Assembly: GCA_036346375.1 (NCBI GenBank)
Contig: CM070508.1
Location: 18,916,852-18,980,851, forward strand
Length of the DNA: 64,000 nt
Direction: 5' to 3'
Origin: Guadua angustifolia
Taxonomy: Eukaryota > Streptophyta > Magnoliopsida > Poales > Poaceae
Shown here: positions 33,813 through 46,320 of the stretch, in pieces
How positions within the stretch are numbered: position 1 is the first letter of the stretch
Layout: every line of letters begins with the position of its first letter
The notes under the pieces: generated by a model
Seen by the model: only the letters and a program-made list of their open reading frames with translations
Told to the model about the DNA's origin: nothing
Databases searched by the model: none
Translations under genes and position numbers: made by a program

Positions 33813-34736
33813 AAAACCCTCTCCTCCTCCGTCCAAGCAATTATCGCCGCTAGTTGGGGCCCCAGGAACCTGAATTATTGATGCCGTCTTTTGTGCCCAA
33901 GCCCCTGAGGTATCACCCAAATTGTCTGCAATTTCTTTCCCAGTTAATAGTAGTAATTGATTCTCTCTTTTCTAGCGAATAATGGTAACCGATTCTCACC
34001 ACTCGGATGCAATGCAACTATGCAAGCATTGTGCTTTTGACTTTCTGCTTGGTTAAGTACAAGCTAGCTAGTTTCTGGTCCTTCCCAAGCAAAAGGTCAT
34101 TATCAGAGCCAAAGCTACTTGTGACTTGTGTGAGTTTGACAATGGGTTCCTTTTGTCATCGGAGAAAGTTTTGCTCTCAATGCTCTAGTCCCAGGGTTTC
34201 AAAAGCCGGCGAAAAAGCTTGAAAACTGTGGTTTTCGATCTTACCATAGCGGTTCGAGATTCAAAACCGGTTAGTAAACGGTCTAATTAAAAAATAAAAA
34301 ATTCAAAAAATTTGAAAAAACTTATGTAACGTAAACTACTCGAAAACAGTTGAAAACCGCTAAAAAACCGTTGAAAACTGCTTTAAAACCAGCTTTAAGG
34401 AACATTCAATTGGTCGGTTGGTTTTCGGTCAAAACTAAGCGGTTTTTCGTGAGAAACCACGGTATTTCGTTTAAAACCAAACAGTTTCAATTTTTTGAAT
34501 TTTTTTCCAAAATTTTTGATTTTCTAACCTTTCGGTTTCTGACGGTTTTTCTCGATTTCTGAATTTCGGTTTTCGGGCGATTTTTTGAACATGGTCCCCA
34601 GTACATGGTCCTTATCGTGATCACTAGGACGACAGAGTGACCTACTCACCTACGCCGTCCTTACAAGGAAAAAAAGTATTGGTTTGTGGTCGGGTATCAT
34701 ATACACATATATGTACATTAGAGTGATTAGACAGTG
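33813..34736. other. Flanking DNA between two retrotransposons, with a gene-leader-like start and a degraded repeat
   Basis: The sequence after the target duplication is CT-rich (CCTCTCCTCCTCCGTCC) and reaches an ATG at 33880 with ten codons before a GT, like a first exon, but no protein family can be recognised. From about 34190 to 34610 the DNA is a repeat full of AAAACCG and CGGTTTT motifs with roughly inverted ends (CCCAGGGTTTCAAAA, TTTTTTGAACATGGTCCCC), probably a MITE remnant. Confidence 0.4.
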
Positions 34737-35506
34737 CTGCTGTTGATATTGGATGTTTTGAGTGTGTTTATATGGTTTTATGTCTCTTTTGCACTCTAGG
34801 ATATACTAGAGATCATCTTTTCTATCAAGTTATAATTCTGTCCAGAACTTGTTCTTCACGCAGTAGTTAGTATTTAATTTTTTTAAAAAATATAGAAAAA
34901 TCTTTTTTAAGTGATTCTTATTGAAAAAGGTGCGAGACTCTCATATCCATCTGTATAAAAATTGTAGAGTTCACTTGTTGCACCGTTTGGGCGCCATGAG
35001 GTGAAAACCGAGCCCCAAACATTCTGCTCGAAGTTCCTGACTGTCTGTGTTTTTTGATTTTTGCTGATTTTTTTGAAAGGATTTTTGAGATGAAATTTGG
35101 TGGTGTGCTTCATGACTCACTTTCTCATAGGGAGAAAAATTCTCAATATTTCTTGAGCAACAGAAACCCACCAACAACCTATTCTAATTGAGGACAATTT
35201 CTGAAAATTCTGCTTTTACTTTTCTGAAAGTGACTTTTGTGATTTGAATTGATCTCCTTTCTAAAAGCAAGTTGAATTGATTCCTTTTTATTTTGGACAC
35301 TAGACAACTAGGATTATGACTCAAAAATCTCCACATATTCTATGTTACTCATCCATGCAAGCTAGGGGTACACATAGTTGTCAAGTTGTTCAGGTTTTTC
35401 ACGATTTCCTTTGCGCGATCCTTTCGAGGCATTAGTTAGAGTATTTTGGGGGAAAATTTTATTTGCGACCATTCACCCCCCCTCTGTTCGCCATCTCAAT
35501 CCTTCA
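34737..35506 (+). repeat. 5' LTR of copia element A, left part missing
   Basis: This stretch matches 42543-43085 of the 3' LTR, sharing for example CCGAGCCCCAAACATTCTGC and TCTAATTGAGG. It ends ATCCTTCA directly before a primer-binding site. About 900 bp of the LTR start, present in the other copy, are missing. Confidence 0.82.
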
Positions 35507-35507
35507 A

Positions 35508-35520
35508 TTGGTATCAGCGC
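35508..35520 (+). other. Primer-binding site of copia element A
   Basis: TTGGTATCAGCGC matches the initiator-Met tRNA complement TGGTATCAGAGC with one mismatch and follows the LTR end by two bases. Confidence 0.85.
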
Positions 35521-35561
35521 CGGTTTTGCTCTTTCATAGATCTTGACCAGTCTTGAGAGCC

Positions 35562-37097
35562 ATGGCGACAGACAAGTATTCCACCATGCCTCCCATTTTT
35601 TGCGGTGTCGATTTTCCATTTTGGAAGTCCCGGATAGAGTCATACATCACTGCCTAGGGCTTCTTGATATGGCAGAAGGTGAAGCTCCCACATGAGGTTC
35701 CTGCCTATGAGAACGTCACGGCCGGCAATATGGCTGACGTTGAGGCAAATGCTAAGGCGAGGTACATTCTCATACAGGGACTCAGTCGTAGTGAGTATGA
35801 TCGGATCTGTCACGTGTGATCCGCTCATGAGATTTGGGTGACCCTCGATGCATACCATGAGGGCACTACCCAAATCAAGACCGTGAGGTAGGATCAATAC
35901 AAGCAAGAGAAGAAAGGCGATGATGACTTCTCCGGCATGTGCTTCATGGCGGACGCAAACGGCATCAGCGACTCCGAGCTCTATAGCGACTCGGATGAGG
36001 TACCTTCCTATGACCTGTTCAATAAAGATTTTTGCAAATTAGAAAACTTTCATACTAGAGTTAGAACTAGGTGTATGGAGCTTGAGAAGGAAGTAGGTAT
36101 CTTGACTTGGGAGTTAGCTTCTCTTAGATCCTCTCCCTCCCGAGTCACTGATAACTGTTCTTTGTGTGATGTTTTGCTTGTGGAGCTTGAGAACCTAAGG
36201 ACTTTGCATGATAGTGTGCAAACTGAACTTGAAAGTCTTAGGTCGAAGAATACTAGCACTTGTTCAGTTGATATCTCCTCTCTAGATGCTAGTTTTCTTC
36301 ATGCTCATTCTACTCCTTCATGTGATAATTGCCCAAAGTTACTTGCTGAAATTGATGCCATGAGCACTCGCCTTAGAAAGCTTTCTTCTAGAAATGATGA
36401 ACTTGAAATGCATGCGTCTAAGGACCCTGTCAGCTCATGTGAAGGCTGTAAGCAACTAAAACTTGACAATGAAGTTTTAAATGTCAAGTGCGCTAAACTT
36501 GATAAGAACTTACTAGATAAGTCGTATAAGAGTTGCTTGCATTGTTCTATGATTGAGGGGGACTCGGATAAAATCCAAGTCGAACTTAGGAAGAAGTTAG
36601 AAGACCAAGCCCACAGGATTAGAGAAACTCCTTGCGTTTCTTGTGAGGCCCTCAAGATTGAGGCAGCCGTGCTGAGGGAGAAAAATGCACATGCTGGTGT
36701 TTCTTCTTTTTCTGGTTCTTCTTCTTCCTCTCACCCCTGTTCTTCATGTGCCTCTCTCTTTCGAGAGTGTGAGTATCTCATGAGTACTCTCGAGAAGTTT
36801 GTAGGAGGCAAGAAAAAGCTAAACCTCATTCTAAACCAATCAAAAATTAGTAGATTTAATCAGGGTCTAGAATTTGACTACTTGGAGCATGCTAGGACTC
36901 ATCTTCCTACCATTATGTGTGGATCCAAGAGTTGAGAGATTGTGGTAGCTCCTAGGGTAAGTACCACTGTGTTTAGGTCTGCTGGGGTTGTCCATGGGAC
37001 TTCGGCGCGAAGGTGCTTCTCTGTCATACGCCTCTAGCAAGGCGAAGTATTCATGCAACTTCTGTAAGAAGGATGGTCACCTAGTAGATTTCTGTTT
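35562..37097 (+). pseudogene. Gag of copia element A, with stops
   Basis: Gag starts at the ATG at 35562 and has TAG stops near 35655 and 35890 and a TGA near 35818. The long open part at 35937-36935 is a 332-codon, Cys/Ser-rich segment with Leu/Glu heptads (SLRSK, ELRKKLEDQAHRI), as in SIRE-type gag. A zinc knuckle CNFCKKDGHLVDFC is at 37054-37094. Frame changes occur between these parts, so no intact protein is made. Confidence 0.82.
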
Positions 37098-37628
37098 TAG
37101 ACGTGCTAAGATCACGAGGCGTGAGCGTGTTGCTGCCCTTAGGGGTATTCAGAGTCATCTCTAGGCTCTGAATGCTCCTAAGGCACACACTGCTTCTAGA
37201 TAGGTTAGAGAGTCGCCTGTTTTTGGGTGGCATCTAGAACTCGGTTTTCATGCTGCTCAGTCGAGTTTTAGTCCTGGAGCTGCTCATGGTCAGTCTTTCC
37301 GCCGTCATTTTGATATTCCTCGTTTTTCCCATCGAGGTAGATATCAACGGTGTGAGGTGTTTTCAGGTAGGAGATTTAGGCAGCCTCGTTGGGATGGTCC
37401 AACCTTTGCACCACAGTGGGCCAAACCAGTGATAGCTCCTACATCTTCTACTAGAGTTGCTTCTTTTGATATTGTAAGAGTCGAGCGTCAGAGAGACACT
37501 AGAGTCCAGTCTTCTCCTTCTGTGGTTGGTACTTTGAGACGTCGTGTGATTCAATATTGGGTTCTCAGGTCCTCACTTTATCTCAGTACCGAGTCTTCTC
37601 TCTCTTTTGACTTGATCAGGTTCGTCGG

Positions 37629-38423
37629 ATGGGGAAGGGAGATGTTTGGATTGTTGACTCCGGTTGTTCTTGCCATATGACTGGAGACTCCCGTTGGTTT
37701 TCTTCCAATCGTGTTTTCTTGAGAGCACATTTGCATCACACTTCTTATGAGTTGAGGTATGGACGAAAGCCCAGTGTTTCTCATTTTCGCGTTTTTGGTT
37801 TCAAGTGTTTTATCTTGAAGTCTGGTAACCTAGATAAGTTTGAGTCTCGTTCTTCTGATGGTATTTTTCTGGGTTATTCGACTTCTTCTTGTAGCTATAG
37901 GGTCTGGAGTTGTGATGCGAATAGGATTATAGAGACCTATGACGTGACCTTTGATGAGACTAGCCCGAGAGCTAGACCTGATATTTCAGGCTCTTCTTAT
38001 CCCTCCGAGACCATCTTTGTAGAGAATGAGGATGATGGAGATGATGGTGTTCTACCTGATCCAGTCCCCTCTACACTTGAGGTGCCTCCTGTTTCCATTT
38101 CTACACCTCAGGGAGATCAGCCTTTGCCTTTAAACTTTCCTTCAGCGAGTAGCTCTGTTCCTTCCTCTTCTGCTCAAGAGGTAGATGCCACTTCTGCTTC
38201 TGTTCCTCCTCGCCACGTTCAGCGCTCTCATCCACCTGATCAAATCATTGGTGATCTGTTTGAGCGTGTGACATGCTCAAAATTAGGCTTATCTTCTTTC
38301 TACCTTCACTCTGGTTTTGTTGCCTCTTTCGAGCCAAAGGATGTTACTCATGCACTATCCAATGAATCATGGATTAATGCTATGCATGAGGAACTGGAAA
38401 ACTTTGAAAGAAACAAAGTCTAG
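37629..38423 (+). pseudogene. Copia pol fragment: protease joined directly to the integrase tail
   Basis: The frame opens with a copia aspartic-protease motif (VDSGCSCHMTGD, near 37650). Within 30 codons it runs into ELRYGRKPSVSHFRVFGFKC, which normally lies past the integrase catalytic core. The zinc-binding pre-integrase region and the DD35E core are therefore absent, removed by a deletion at about 37715-37740. The rest, to 38423, is the Ser/Pro-rich linker that precedes the RT. A stop at 38421 separates it from the RT. Confidence 0.85.
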
Positions 38424-39851
38424 CAGCTTGTAGGCCCCCATCTAGTCATAATGTCATTGGGACCAAGTGGGTGTTCAAAAACAAGCAGAGTGAGGATGGG
38501 GTTGTGATTCGCAACAAGGCTAGATTAGTTGCACAGGGCTTTACTCAGGTTGAGGATCTTGACTTTGAGGAGACCTTTGCCCCTGTAGCTAGACTAGAGG
38601 CGATTAGGATCCTGTTTGCATTTTCTGCATCCCAAGGCTTCAACCTTTATCAAATGGATGTCAAGAGTGCATTCCTCAATGGATTTATTGAGGAAGAGGT
38701 TTATGTCAAGCAACCTCTAGGATTTGAGAACCTCAAATACCCAAACCATGTCTACAAGCTTTCCAAAACCTTGTATGGACTTAAGCAGACCCCTAGAGCT
38801 TGGTATGAGCGGTTTAAATTCTATTTTCTCAGTCATGGTTTCAAAATGGGCATAATAGACAAAACTCTATTCATCAGACACCAGGATTCTCATTTCCTTC
38901 TCGTCCAGATTTATGTAGACGATATTATCTTTGGTGGCTCGTCTCAGTCTCTTGTGTCTCATTTTTCTGCGGTGATAAGCACAGAATTTGAGATGAGTAT
39001 GATGGGTGAGTTGAGCTACTTCCTCGGCTTCCAAATCAAGCAGACTCGAGAGGGTACTTTCCTGCACCAAGGTAAGTACATCGGGACCTACTGTGGCGAT
39101 TTGATATGTCTGATGGGAAGCCTGTGATGGCTCCTATGACCACCACTGCTATCCTCGAGCCCGATGAGGATGGTGAGCCTGCTGATCAGAAAGAGTTCCG
39201 GAGCATGATTGGCTCTCTTTTGTATCTCACTGTCTCTCGGCTGGCCATACACTTTGCTGTGTGTATGTGCGCTCGCTTTCAGGCTTCTCCTCGCGCCTCT
39301 CATCGCCAGGCGGTGGAGCGCATCTTCAGGTACCTTCGAGCTACCATTGATTATGGTATCTGGTACTCTTCTTGCTCTTGTCTATCCCTTAAAGCCTTTT
39401 CTGATGCTGACTTTGCTGGCTTTAGGATAGATAGGAAGAGCACTTCTGGCACTTGCTAATTCATTGGCACTTCTCTTGTTTCTTGGTCATCTAAGAAGCT
39501 GTCCAGAGTTGCACAGTCCACCGCTGAGGTCGAGTATGTTGCCGTAACCAGGTACTCTGGATGAGATCGACCTTGCGGGACTTTGGGTTAGAGATAGAAA
39601 GTGTTCCACTTTTCTGTGATAACACTTATGCTATCTGCATTGCAAAGAACCTAGTGCAGCATTCCCGGACCAAGCATATTGATGTCATATACCACTTCCT
39701 TAGAGACCATAGGAAGAAAAAAGATATAATGCTTCAGTTCGTGGAGAGTGACCACCAGTTGGCCGATATCTTTACCAAACCTTTGGATAGCTCTAGGTTT
39801 GTTGTCTTGAGGAGTGAGCTTGGAGTTGTGTGCCCTTACGGCCTTCTGTGA
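38424..39851 (+). pseudogene. Copia pol fragment: reverse transcriptase and RNase H, with stops and frameshifts
   Basis: The RT is nearly complete: NKARLVAQGFTQ, QMDVKSAFLNG, KTLYGLKQTPRAWYE and the catalytic YVDDIIFG near 38920, all signatures of Ty1/copia RT. The frame breaks near 39100. RNase H follows in other frames: YRATIDYGIWY-like at 39330, SDADFAG at 39400, a stop at 39457 inside the usual STSG motif, STAEVEYVA, and KHIDVIYHFLRD near 39675, ending at LGVVCPYGLL. The order and motifs fit the SIRE lineage. Confidence 0.88.
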
Positions 39852-41645
39852 GGGGGAGCTGATTTGTATATTATGTATTATATTTTATTTCAGTTTTTCC
39901 TTTCTTTTGTATTGTTCTGGGTATTTATGGGTTTTATTCCTTAGAGTTATGAGTTCACATCACTTAGACTTCTGGCATGCTTTTGCATGGACCTATCATC
40001 TTGTGCTTTACGTTGCTATCATGCTTAATTAGCTGTACTCTCTTCTCTCTAGGTTGAGTTCCCTCATAGTCTTATAAGTCTAGCAGGTGTTGGGACCCCT
40101 GGGTAGACAGGATCTATGTGCACTCCTTAGTTTGGGATCTAGAGGCAGCTTCCCTATGTCAGTCATTGGGGAAGGTGAGAACGAGTCTAAGCCATAGTGT
40201 TCTCTGCTATCTTCTCTTTGCTCTATAGCTACCAAGTTTGCAGTTTCTTATCTTCTTCAATCTATTCTGTGTTTCTGGTTTTTGATTGAGTTATTTTGGA
40301 TCCTTCAGTTGATATCTCTCTTGAGCTTAATCTTGCTAATAACTCAACTTAAATCAGATTTATGCTTAAAATTGAATCACATATTGAGGGGAAGTTTAAG
40401 AATCTGTCTCATGCATTGCATATAGACTTGATTTTTTATTTTATGAGTTTTGTCTATTATGCAAATGATCCATGTTTCATTTTATACATCATGCTATACT
40501 ATGAAGAAAATTACTTGCTTAGATATGTCCAAATTCATTTATCTTGCTAAGCTTGCAAAATTTAAAAATAAGCTTTAAAAGAAAACTTGATAAAACATGT
40601 TGCGTACACTTGCTAAGTTTCTTCTCTAGGTGTATTTGCCATGATTTGTGAAATTCTGGAATTCTCTAGAGTCCCTATAGCAACTTGGGTGAATCTTGTT
40701 TGATCCATACTTGAGTCCTTCACTAGCTTAATAATTAAAATGCTAAAATAAAAGTGAAGCAAAATTGACTCTTTTTGTGCGCATTAGACTCAACACCTCA
40801 CATTCACAAGACAACTTCTTATTGCACTTGAGATGAACTTGGAATGTGTTGTGTATGACTAAGATCATTCTCTTAAGAGTCTCTCTTGAGATGATCGAAT
40901 ATGGCTTGAGTCAAGTGCTTTAAAAATGCAAAAAAAAAACAACATACGTGGGTAAAGAATGCAAATAATGTCAAACATTTGCACCCCGCTATGTCTTTCA
41001 AAAATTCAAAGAAAAATTTGCAGACAATAAAAAAATATAAGCTCGAAGGACTTTGCATGAACTTCTAGATTCCCCAAAGTGTTGAGTAGGTTGAACTCTA
41101 GATTTTCCATTTGATTCTTTGAATGGATTTGCTTCTAGTTTTGAAACTAATGACAAGTGTTGCTCATGTTCATTCTTGCTAAAAATGACATGGTTTCAAT
41201 TAAATCTTGCTAGTAAAATGTTTATTTGCACTTGGACATGCCTTAGCTTAGTCTATTTTTACCATAACTTAGCTTGGTGTCATAACTTGTCTTGTTGGTC
41301 ACTTAGATAATCTTCAAAGCTCCCTTAGGTTGCATTACTTGCATAAAACAACAAAAAAAGGGAAGAAAAGAAAATGCCATCTTGATGCCTATATTGCCAA
41401 AAGGGGGAGAAATCGTAGAAAAGGCATCATTGTGCTTCTTGATTCATCTTAATTCTTATTATCTTTGTTAATCTTTGCGATCTTTTATAGATCATAAGTA
41501 TTTCTAGTTGCCAACTTGGTCATGTTCTTGATTTCTATTTCTTTGATCAAGTTTGGCTTTGCATTCAAATTGCTTTCTTCTCTTATTCAAACTCAAAACT
41601 TATGTCTTTTCATGTGTTTGTCAATATACTCATCAAGGGGGAGAT
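39852..41645 (+). other. 3' non-coding spacer of copia element A, ending in a polypurine tract
   Basis: AT-rich sequence with no domain recognised. GGGGGAG motifs occur at 39852, 41404 and 41636; the last (AAGGGGGAGAT) directly precedes the 3' LTR and is the likely polypurine tract. Such a long spacer, or an eroded env-like region, is usual downstream of pol in SIRE-type elements. Confidence 0.7.
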
Positions 41646-43085
41646 TGAAAAACCATGTGGAGGTCTATCCTTGTGTTTGATGAGTAATTGATGAGTTTTG
41701 AGCTTGGTTTGATTTGAAATTGAGTTTAATTTTAATTGGATTTTCAAATTGAAGCAATTTGAGTGTTGGTTGCTTTTCCCAGTGCTACCGGCCTAGGGGC
41801 GGTAGCACCAGACTTTTGAGCGAAATTATGATTGATTAATGATTTTGGGATAATCATTGAATATCTTTATGGGCATTGCTATGCGAAACGTTTTTTCCTT
41901 GTCTTTGATGGATGCACGGCGCCGGTGCAGGTCATGGTGAGGCGGAGGTTGACCGGGACTAGGTGAGGAGCGTCGAAGGTCTAGACGGTTGGGAGATCGC
42001 CGGAAGATGATCGGAGACGGAGTCCGGGCAAGCCAAGAAGACAAGGAAAGTTGATGATGCTAGTTAGATGCCGCGTGGATCAATAAGGGCTGTTGGATTG
42101 CAGTCTAGTTGATAGGTTAGCGGATCTAGGTAGTATGTTTTGAAAACCGTGCAAGAAAACCGTTTATTGGTGCGGGTTTTGGGTTAGCCCTTGCATAGCT
42201 GTGTGAGTGGACAAATCCTAGCCTTTAGATGAGTTCTCTAGGGTTGAGGGCTGCATCCAAGAGTGGTAGGTAGCCTAAGAGTAGTATAAATAGGGGTGAA
42301 GGGGTAGCCTCCTCCAATTGAAGGTTGTAGAGGTTTTTGTGCTCCTTTGAGCTTTGTCCACCTTGTTGTGAGGCTTTGTAAATCTCCTCCTTCCAGAAAT
42401 ACAAATCTTTTTCATTCATGCTTGAATTTCAATTACACACTTACTTTATGTCTTAAATTCAGCATTTAAATTTTTGCAATTTACTTTCTCGCAATTTACT
42501 TTCTTGCAATTTGGATTTGCCTCTCCTCCTTCTAAATGTTGCTGATATTGGATATTTTGAGTGTGTTCATATGGTTTTATGTCTCTTTTGCACTCTAGGA
42601 TATAGTAGAGATCATCTTTTCTATTAAATTGTAACTCTGTCTAGAACTTATTCTTCGTGCAGTATTCAGAATTTGAATTTTATAAAAATATATAAAAATT
42701 ATTTTTGAGTAATTCTTATTGGAGATGGTGTGTAGCTCTCATATCCATCTATAAAAAAATTTTGGAGTCCACTTGTTGCACCGTTTGGACGCTATGAGGT
42801 GAAAACCGAGCCCCAAACATTCTGCTCGAAGTTCCTGACTATTTATGTTCTTTGATTTTTGCTAATTTTTTTGAAAGGATTTTTGTGGTGAAATTTGGTG
42901 GTGTGCTTTATGACTCATTTTCACATAGGGAGAAAAATTCTAATAATTTCTTGAGTACCATAAACCCACCAACCACCTATTCTAATTGAGGGCAGTTTCT
43001 GAAAATTTTGCTTTTGCTTTTCTGAAAGTGACTTTTGTGATTTGAATTGATCTCCTTTCTAAAAGCAAGAGTTGAATTGATTCTT
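41646..43085 (+). repeat. 3' LTR of copia element A, right end missing
   Basis: It starts TGAAAAACCATG after the polypurine tract. The part from 42543 on matches the 5' LTR, but similarity stops at about 43085, before the CATCTCAATCCTTCA end seen in the 5' copy. About 225 bp are therefore missing and the next sequence belongs to another element. Confidence 0.8.
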
Positions 43086-43590
43086 TCTAAAAGTCTTATC
43101 TCTTGCTACCCTGCTCTTGTTTTCGGAACCCATATCAACTTCCCTAAAATCAGTTACCACAATGGGTCCCACTACCAAAAAACTGGACGTCTGTCTCCTC
43201 CAACCACCCTGAATTAAAGGCGTCAGTTACGAACACCTCACTATTCTCTCTCTCACATTTACTACAGTAACTACCCAGACAAAATTCCCCAAAGTTCATC
43301 TTTCCCACTTGCGCATTCTCTCCATGCCAAAACTTCTCACATCTTGCACCGAAGTAAACCCTAAATCAGGCTTTGGCAATGGTATTCTCCTGGCCTTCCT
43401 GCGCAAGAAGCTCCTCTCTAAGGCCTGGTAAGTTCCCTGGACCTTTCTTTCTCTTTTTCTTGGCAAACTCTAGACCTAGAACTTAGTCCGTAACTGAATC
43501 TCTTGTCTTAACTTAGGTCTGGTCAGTTTGCGCTTGGCAAAAGGTCATCTTGAGTCAGATTGGACAATTCAGTTGCGCTAGATTGTCAAT

Positions 43591-44022
43591 ATGAGGTCCA
43601 AAAATCCTGACAAAAGGGGTCTGATTGAGAAAATTGTGGAAAAAGTGAAAAGAAAGAAGCAGAAAACATCTAGTTCATCCCTAGGGATTTCCTTGTCTAG
43701 GCAGCCACAGGGCCCAATATTCTTACAGGATACTCACACTACTGGTAGAGTGAATAGTAAAGTGGTAACTTCTCATCCTCTAAGGGGAAAGGGCAAACAA
43801 ATAGCACAGTCAGAGTCATCTTCAGAGGACAGTGATTATGAGCCTAGTGGCAGATCCTCATTAGAAGAAGTAGAGTTGGATGATGAAGTAGATACTCTTA
43901 GTTGGGAAAAGCTTGCCTCTCTTGGAGGGAAAAAGTTTAGAGCTATAAGGCTGATAAATGAAAAAGTTTGGTTCCCAGTCTCCAGACCACCTTTGGGTGA
44001 AGATTTCATAACAATGCTTTAA
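43591..44022 (+). pseudogene. Basic and serine-rich frame at the start of the env-like region
   Basis: 143 codons beginning with a Lys-rich stretch (EKVKRKKQKTSSSS), like a nuclear or RNA-binding signal, then an acidic Ser-rich part (SESSSEDSDYE) and LSWEKLASLGGKKF. The latter resembles the start of the 'putative plant transposon protein' domain found in grass retroelements. It ends in a stop and the following 390 bp are frameshifted. Assignment to that domain is from memory of its pattern only. Confidence 0.45.
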
Positions 44023-44409
44023 AAGAACACATTCATTGGATACAAGAATAGAGACACCGAAATGAAAATCCTTTGTCGGCCTTGTCTAATCACCAATATG
44101 TGGATTGGGACCAAGTAAACTCACTTACTAGTTCCACAAAAATATATGATTGTGTAAACTCAACTCTGGATTAGCATATATGATGTCTAATAGAACCATT
44201 CCATGGAGTGTTAACATAACCCTAGAGTTCTATGCTTCCTCTTAGTGAACAAGCAAAGGCACTATATCCTGTTCACTATAGATGAGAAGATCATAAAGGT
44301 GAGATCGCCTCATTTTGAAGCTGCAATTGGTGCATCAAGTCCTTTGCTCAATAGGACAAGAATCCATGAGAGAATGTTCCCTGGATAGAGATGGAGACAG
44401 ATCGGTGAT

Positions 44410-46320
44410 ATGCCAGACTTGCAAGTATCTGCTCATATTTACAGAGACATCACAGAGACCAATTTCAGTCCAAACAGGGTTCATTGTCTGTCAGAGGAAG
44501 CCAAAATCCTACTGCTGATCTTGAGGCACACCATATATCCCAAGACTGGTTATAAAGAAGGTGTGACTCCCAACTTGGCATGGCTGCTCCATTTGATACT
44601 GTCTAGGCGGCCAATTGATTTGGTAGACTACATCTTTGGTGAAATGGAAGAAGCCATCTATAGGAAAATGGGAAGTCCCTTACCTTTTGCACAGCAAATA
44701 ACTCAAATGCTGCTAGCTCAAGGCATAGTTTCTCAAGAAGAACTGAATAGGGATTTCAAGTGCTTTCCCAAGAAGTACTCAATGCATAAAGCTACCGGAG
44801 AAAATCTGAGGGTGTCTGAATTTCTTCACAACTTACAGCAAAATCAACCTCATGAAGAGGAAGAACCAGCACAACCAAATCTGGAAGAGGTAGAACAGCC
44901 AAGTATGGAACTTGAGCCTGAATATGGATCTGAAGAAGAAAATGAGCCAAGTGCTTAAAATGAGTCTGATGATGAACAATACAATTCTTCTGGAAACTTT
45001 GTAGCTCCAAGGAGTGGAAGCTACAACCATCACTCTCAGAGTCATGGCAGCCACCATAGCGCAAAAAGATCTGACAGAAGTAAAGAGCCAAGTGCTCATG
45101 GTGAATTTCAGAGTAGATCACTAAGTCATGCTGGAAGCTTTGTGAATCCTAAAAGTGGTAGCCATGCTCAGCCTGCTCATTCTCCAGTCCCAGATATTCC
45201 TGTTCTAGAATATTCAGCATCCAGATTCTTCTCTCAGTAATATGAGCCAGCAGAAATATATGGTGATAGTTATTTAGATCCAAGAAAGCTATCTTATGAA
45301 GATGATGCTGCTACTCTGGTAGTCTCCAGCTCAGTTGCACAATCACAGGATGAGGAAGAGCAGATTCATCATCTCCAAGAAATGGCTGCAACTGCTAGAT
45401 TCATAGAAAGCCAAGGTGTAAGGCCAGGAGTCCATGATCATGAGGCAGAAAGGTCAGGAGTACCTTAAGGGCACGATACCTTTTATCCTCCCCCTACATG
45501 TCCTGAGGCTTACCCAGAGCATGCTCATCAGGATACATTTCCAGGTTGGGAAAGCCTCTTTGACACTCAGCTTGCATGGTTTTCTTCATATGAGTAGCAA
45601 TATTATGTTGATCAAAGAGGATTTCAGGCCAGATATGAAGAAGATCAAAGACTTGCAAGTCAAAGGCATGAAGAGCAAATGAGAGCAATGCAGTAGTATA
45701 ATGACGAAGTCCAAGAACTGATGAGAAAACAGTATGAAGAGCAGATCAAATTCAGAAATAAAACCTACACAAGGTTTGATCATATCAAAAGCAATCAGTG
45801 GGACTTGAGAAACAGGATGGAGAAAATTGGCACAAATCAAAACCTTCTGAAAGATAGGCTATATGACATGAATTTGAAGATTGATGAGTATCAGAAGAAT
45901 ATCTCTAGCCAAATCAATGATGGTTTCAAGAACAGTTAAAGTGCTCTTGACTGGATTGGTGGAAATCTAGAAAATTATTTTGACTTTTTTGAAAATGCTT
46001 ACAAGATTGTTACAGAATATCAATGAGATACCTTCAAGAGCAATTATGATGAGTTATGTGGGATTCATGATTCTTCTATGGCCATCAATGAGTCTTTGAA
46101 CAAGATGCAACAAGACCTTCAACATTTGTCTCTCCACCCTAGTGATCTAGATTTTCCGAGTTGGCATGATCAAGCAATGGCCCCAGTGGCCAGTCCTCTG
46201 GCTCAGGCCAAATCTGATGATGAAGAAGTGAAGATAGTCTCCCCTCTAAGAAAGAGCTCTGCCTTCAGTCGCCTCAAGAGGATTTTCTCCAACCCAAGTA
46301 GCACCCTTTTTGGCAATTGA
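44410..46320 (+). pseudogene. Env-like / coiled-coil protein of the SIRE-type element, seven internal stops
   Basis: A single reading frame of 637 codons runs the full length without a frameshift but has stops at 44956, 45238, 45466, 45595, 45694, 45937 and 46024. The first part (LRHTIYPKTGYK, LAWLLHLILSRRPIDLVDYIF) is predicted helical and resembles a domain common to env-like ORFs of grass copia elements. The middle is Ser/His/Gln-rich. The end is a charged coiled coil (RKQYEEQIKFRNK, NRMEKIGTNQNLLKDR) and a conserved basic tail (RLKRIFSNPSSTLFGN). Its function in the element's life cycle is not established; no signal peptide is visible. Confidence 0.7.

Noticed and set aside
33880..34060. 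ATG with ten codons, a GT donor and a CTAG acceptor, considered as a host gene start
   Set aside because: The joined reading ends after about 27 more codons and resembles no protein; recorded only as gene-leader-like flank.
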